From positions 1-7,384 of the forward strand of contig JAPULD010000230.1 in the NCBI GenBank assembly GCA_027295365.1: a stretch of DNA of 7,384 nucleotides. The letters run 5' to 3'. Of the stretch, positions 5,927 through 7,384 are shown piece by piece. Under the pieces are notes generated by a model. The model did no database searches. It had not been told where the DNA came from and saw only the letters and a list, made by a program, of their open reading frames with translations. The DNA comes from Planctomycetota bacterium (GTDB lineage Bacteria > Planctomycetota > Phycisphaerae > Phycisphaerales > SM1A02). Made by a program: the position numbers and the translations under genes. Each line of letters starts with the position of its first letter. The first letter of the stretch is position 1.

Positions 5927-7384
5927 ATGTCACGCTTCAATCCAGGTATCAGGACGGTTTCATGCGCCGCCGCGTTTTTGTGTTCACCGATCATCACCTC
6001 GTTGGCCATCGCGCAATGCGAGATGCAGAAGATGGTGGCCCCGGTCCAGGGGGAAAGATTCGGCAATCACATGGCCATCAGTGGTGATACGTTGGTGGTG
6101 GGAGAACGCGTGGAGAATGTCATCCTTACGCCTTGGGAAACGGGGCGAGTCTACGTGTACCGACTGGGGATGGACCAGGGAGTCGAATCCTGGCAATTGG
6201 ACACCACCATCCCGTCTCCCATTCCTCCAAGCCCGGATCGATCGGTGCTGTTCGGCAACGCCTTGGACATTGATAGCGACTGGATGATCGTGGGGGACGT
6301 CTCGGACGATGATGCGTGCCCGGGTGATCCATTGTGCTTTTCCGGTGCCGCTTACATCTATCAACGGGATGCCATCGACCCGACCACGTGGAATCAGATC
6401 ACCAAGCTGAAAGCGCCGGACGCCGCCGGGGATGATGAATTTGGTGGTGCCGTGGCGATCGAGGGTGATTTGGCTTTTATTGGCTCACGAGCGCATGACC
6501 ATGGATCGGAGAATTCCGGAGCGGTCTATGTCTACCAACGCGATGTTGGGGGGCCTTCAAATTGGGGATTCGTTGCCGAAATTCGGGCCTTTGATTCCAA
6601 CATTCAAGATTTGTTTGGATTCATTCTTGATGTGGATGGAGACACGTTGGTGGTCGGATCCAAAGATACCGAAGATCAATTCGGCTTCACGTCCTTCGGC
6701 ACGGCCTACGTCTTTCAGCGAAATCATGGCGGGGCGGACCAATGGGGTTTCGTCAAGAAACTCAGCGCCTCGGATCGCTATCTGGGGCAGAATTTCGCAT
6801 CCGGCGGCGTCTCCATCAGCGGAGACACCATCGCCATCGGAAGCAGGTCGGATGTTCTGACTTGCGAAGGTGCTGGAACCAATTGCGGTTCCGTTTATCT
6901 CTTTGAGCGAAATGCCGGCGGTCCGGATCAATGGGAGGAAACGAACAAGATCATTTCATCCGACGTTCGAGACGGTGACGTATTTGGTACCGTCGCCCTG
7001 TCGGGTGATATCTTGTTGATCGGGGCTGTAGGCGTGGATCATGCGATTTGTGTTTCCGATCCTTCTCCGCTCGGGGATTGCATTGCCGGGGCGGCCTACT
7101 TGTTCAGGCGCAATGCCGGAGGACAGGACAATTGGGGCGAAGTGGCCAAATGGCATGTGGAAGATGCCGAGACAAACCACTTTTTCGGGAATTCAGTACT
7201 TCTTGATGGAACTCAAGCGTTCGTCAGTGCACCGAATGATCGAACCGGCGCCGGAGCCATCTACTCGTTCGACGCCGATGCCTGTGATTGCGCCGCCGAT
7301 GGCAACCACGACCGATTCGTCGATGTCGAAGACCTGCTTGACCTGCTCGGGAATTGGGGGCTTTGCCAAAGTCCCTGCGTTTCC
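5927..7384 (+). CDS. Secreted seven-bladed FG-GAP_2 beta-propeller with dockerin-like tail (3' end outside window)
   Basis: This frame stays open for 486 residues to the right edge with no stop. Residues 1-29 form a signal peptide with a hydrophobic core and a likely signal peptidase I site (AIA before Q30). Seven repeats follow, each with [FL]G, a short strand, GD or similar, then [VI]G and, after a variable loop, G-x-x-Y-[VIL]-[FY]. They start near residues 44, 108, 171, 229, 288, 352 and 419. The repeat KLKAPDAAGDDEFGGAVAI (159-177) is a near-textbook FG-GAP_2 (PF14312) unit. Four blades end in R[ND]-x-GG-xx-[NQ]W at 204-213, 265-273, 328-336 and 395-403. Seven blades would close one complete propeller. 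Blades 2, 5 and 6 carry Cys pairs (131/137, 313/320, 375/385). Residues 453-484 are a dockerin-like repeat. Expected to be extracellular or surface-displayed, binding a ligand or structural partner; no catalytic motif is seen. Ligand is unknown. Confidence 0.9.
   Translation, partial: MSRFNPGIRTVSCAAAFLCSPIITSLAIAQCEMQKMVAPVQGERFGNHMAISGDTLVVGERVENVILTPWETGRVYVYRLGMDQGVESWQLDTTIPSPIPPSPDRSVLFGNALDIDSDWMIVGDVSDDDACPGDPLCFSGAAYIYQRDAIDPTTWNQITKLKAPDAAGDDEFGGAVAIEGDLAFIGSRAHDHGSENSGAVYVYQRDVGGPSNWGFVAEIRAFDSNIQDLFGFILDVDGDTLVVGSKDTEDQFGFTSFGTAYVFQRNHGGADQWGFVKKLSASDRYLGQNFASGGVSISGDTIAIGSRSDVLTCEGAGTNCGSVYLFERNAGGPDQWEETNKIISSDVRDGDVFGTVALSGDILLIGAVGVDHAICVSDPSPLGDCIAGAAYLFRRNAGGQDNWGEVAKWHVEDAETNHFFGNSVLLDGTQAFVSAPNDRTGAGAIYSFDADACDCAADGNHDRFVDVEDLLDLLGNWGLCQSPCVS
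7283..7378 (+). other. GC-type dockerin-like repeat, first half visible
   Basis: Residues 453-484 of the propeller protein read C-x-C, then DGNHDRFVDVEDLLDLLGNW, then GLC and PC. The spacing D-x-N-x-D-xxx-D-xx-D is that of a dockerin calcium loop, and the LLGxWGxC end is typical of the tails on secreted Phycisphaerales proteins. Dockerins normally have two such loops; the second would lie past the window edge. Position 3 is Asn and one loop Gly is replaced (HDRF rather than GDGx), so calcium affinity may be altered. Whether a cohesin partner exists is unknown. Confidence 0.75.

Noticed and set aside
5907..6287. A 126-codon plus-strand frame starting at ATG 5907
   Set aside because: It overlaps the FG-GAP signal peptide and first blades in another frame, lacks a ribosome binding site, and is Arg/Trp-rich without domain signs; the frame at 5927 has the GAGGAG and the repeats.

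Overview
The window most likely comes from a member of the Planctomycetota, probably a Phycisphaerae-like lineage. The coding DNA is GC-rich (about 60% in the blocks I counted by hand). The last gene is a secreted FG-GAP_2 beta-propeller whose C-terminus enters a dockerin-like repeat of the DxNxDxxVDxxDLLxLLGxWGxC type, which is characteristic of the so-called GC-type dockerin tails of that group. The taxonomic call is an inference from gene content; there is no rRNA or other phylogenetic marker here.

Layout. (1) 1-1137, + strand: the C-terminal 378 residues of a larger protein, with two tandem DUF3471-like beta domains followed by a LolA-like lipoprotein-carrier-type domain. (2) 1205-2164, +: a complete, apparently exported M28 zinc peptidase with all metal ligands and both catalytic acids; its start codon lies at the centre of an 18-bp perfect palindrome. 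(3) 2255-2701, -: an orphan 148-residue hypothetical in a conspicuously AT-rich patch (about 40% GC). (4) 2789-4051, -: a fold-type I, class I/II PLP aminotransferase with a full active site. (5) 4172-5722, +: an ALDH7-family (antiquitin-type) aldehyde dehydrogenase, predicted L-piperidine-6-carboxylate / alpha-aminoadipate semialdehyde dehydrogenase. It is divergent from the aminotransferase across a 120-bp control region. (6) 5723-5926: an AT-rich intergenic region with a weak promoter and an inverted repeat, then a strong Shine-Dalgarno. (7) 5927 to the window end, +: a secreted seven-bladed FG-GAP propeller with the dockerin-like tail, open at the right edge. The short gaps 1138-1204, 2165-2254 and 2702-2788 hold no gene and no convincing rho-independent terminator.

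How the genes may work together. The best functional link is the divergent aminotransferase/ALDH7 pair. ALDH7 makes 2-aminoadipate from the lysine-derived semialdehyde, and a class I aminotransferase could deaminate 2-aminoadipate to 2-oxoadipate, so the pair may be a two-step lysine-catabolism module. This rests on family knowledge plus proximity; the aminotransferase substrate cannot be read from the sequence. The beta-domain/LolA-like protein and the M28 peptidase are co-directional and may both act outside the cytoplasm. I see no CRISPR array, insertion sequence, tRNA, rRNA, toxin-antitoxin pair or phage gene, and no strong evidence of a wholly new system. The most unusual items are the start-centred palindrome, the AT-rich orphan, the possible leaderless ALDH7 promoter, and the cysteine-paired propeller loops.
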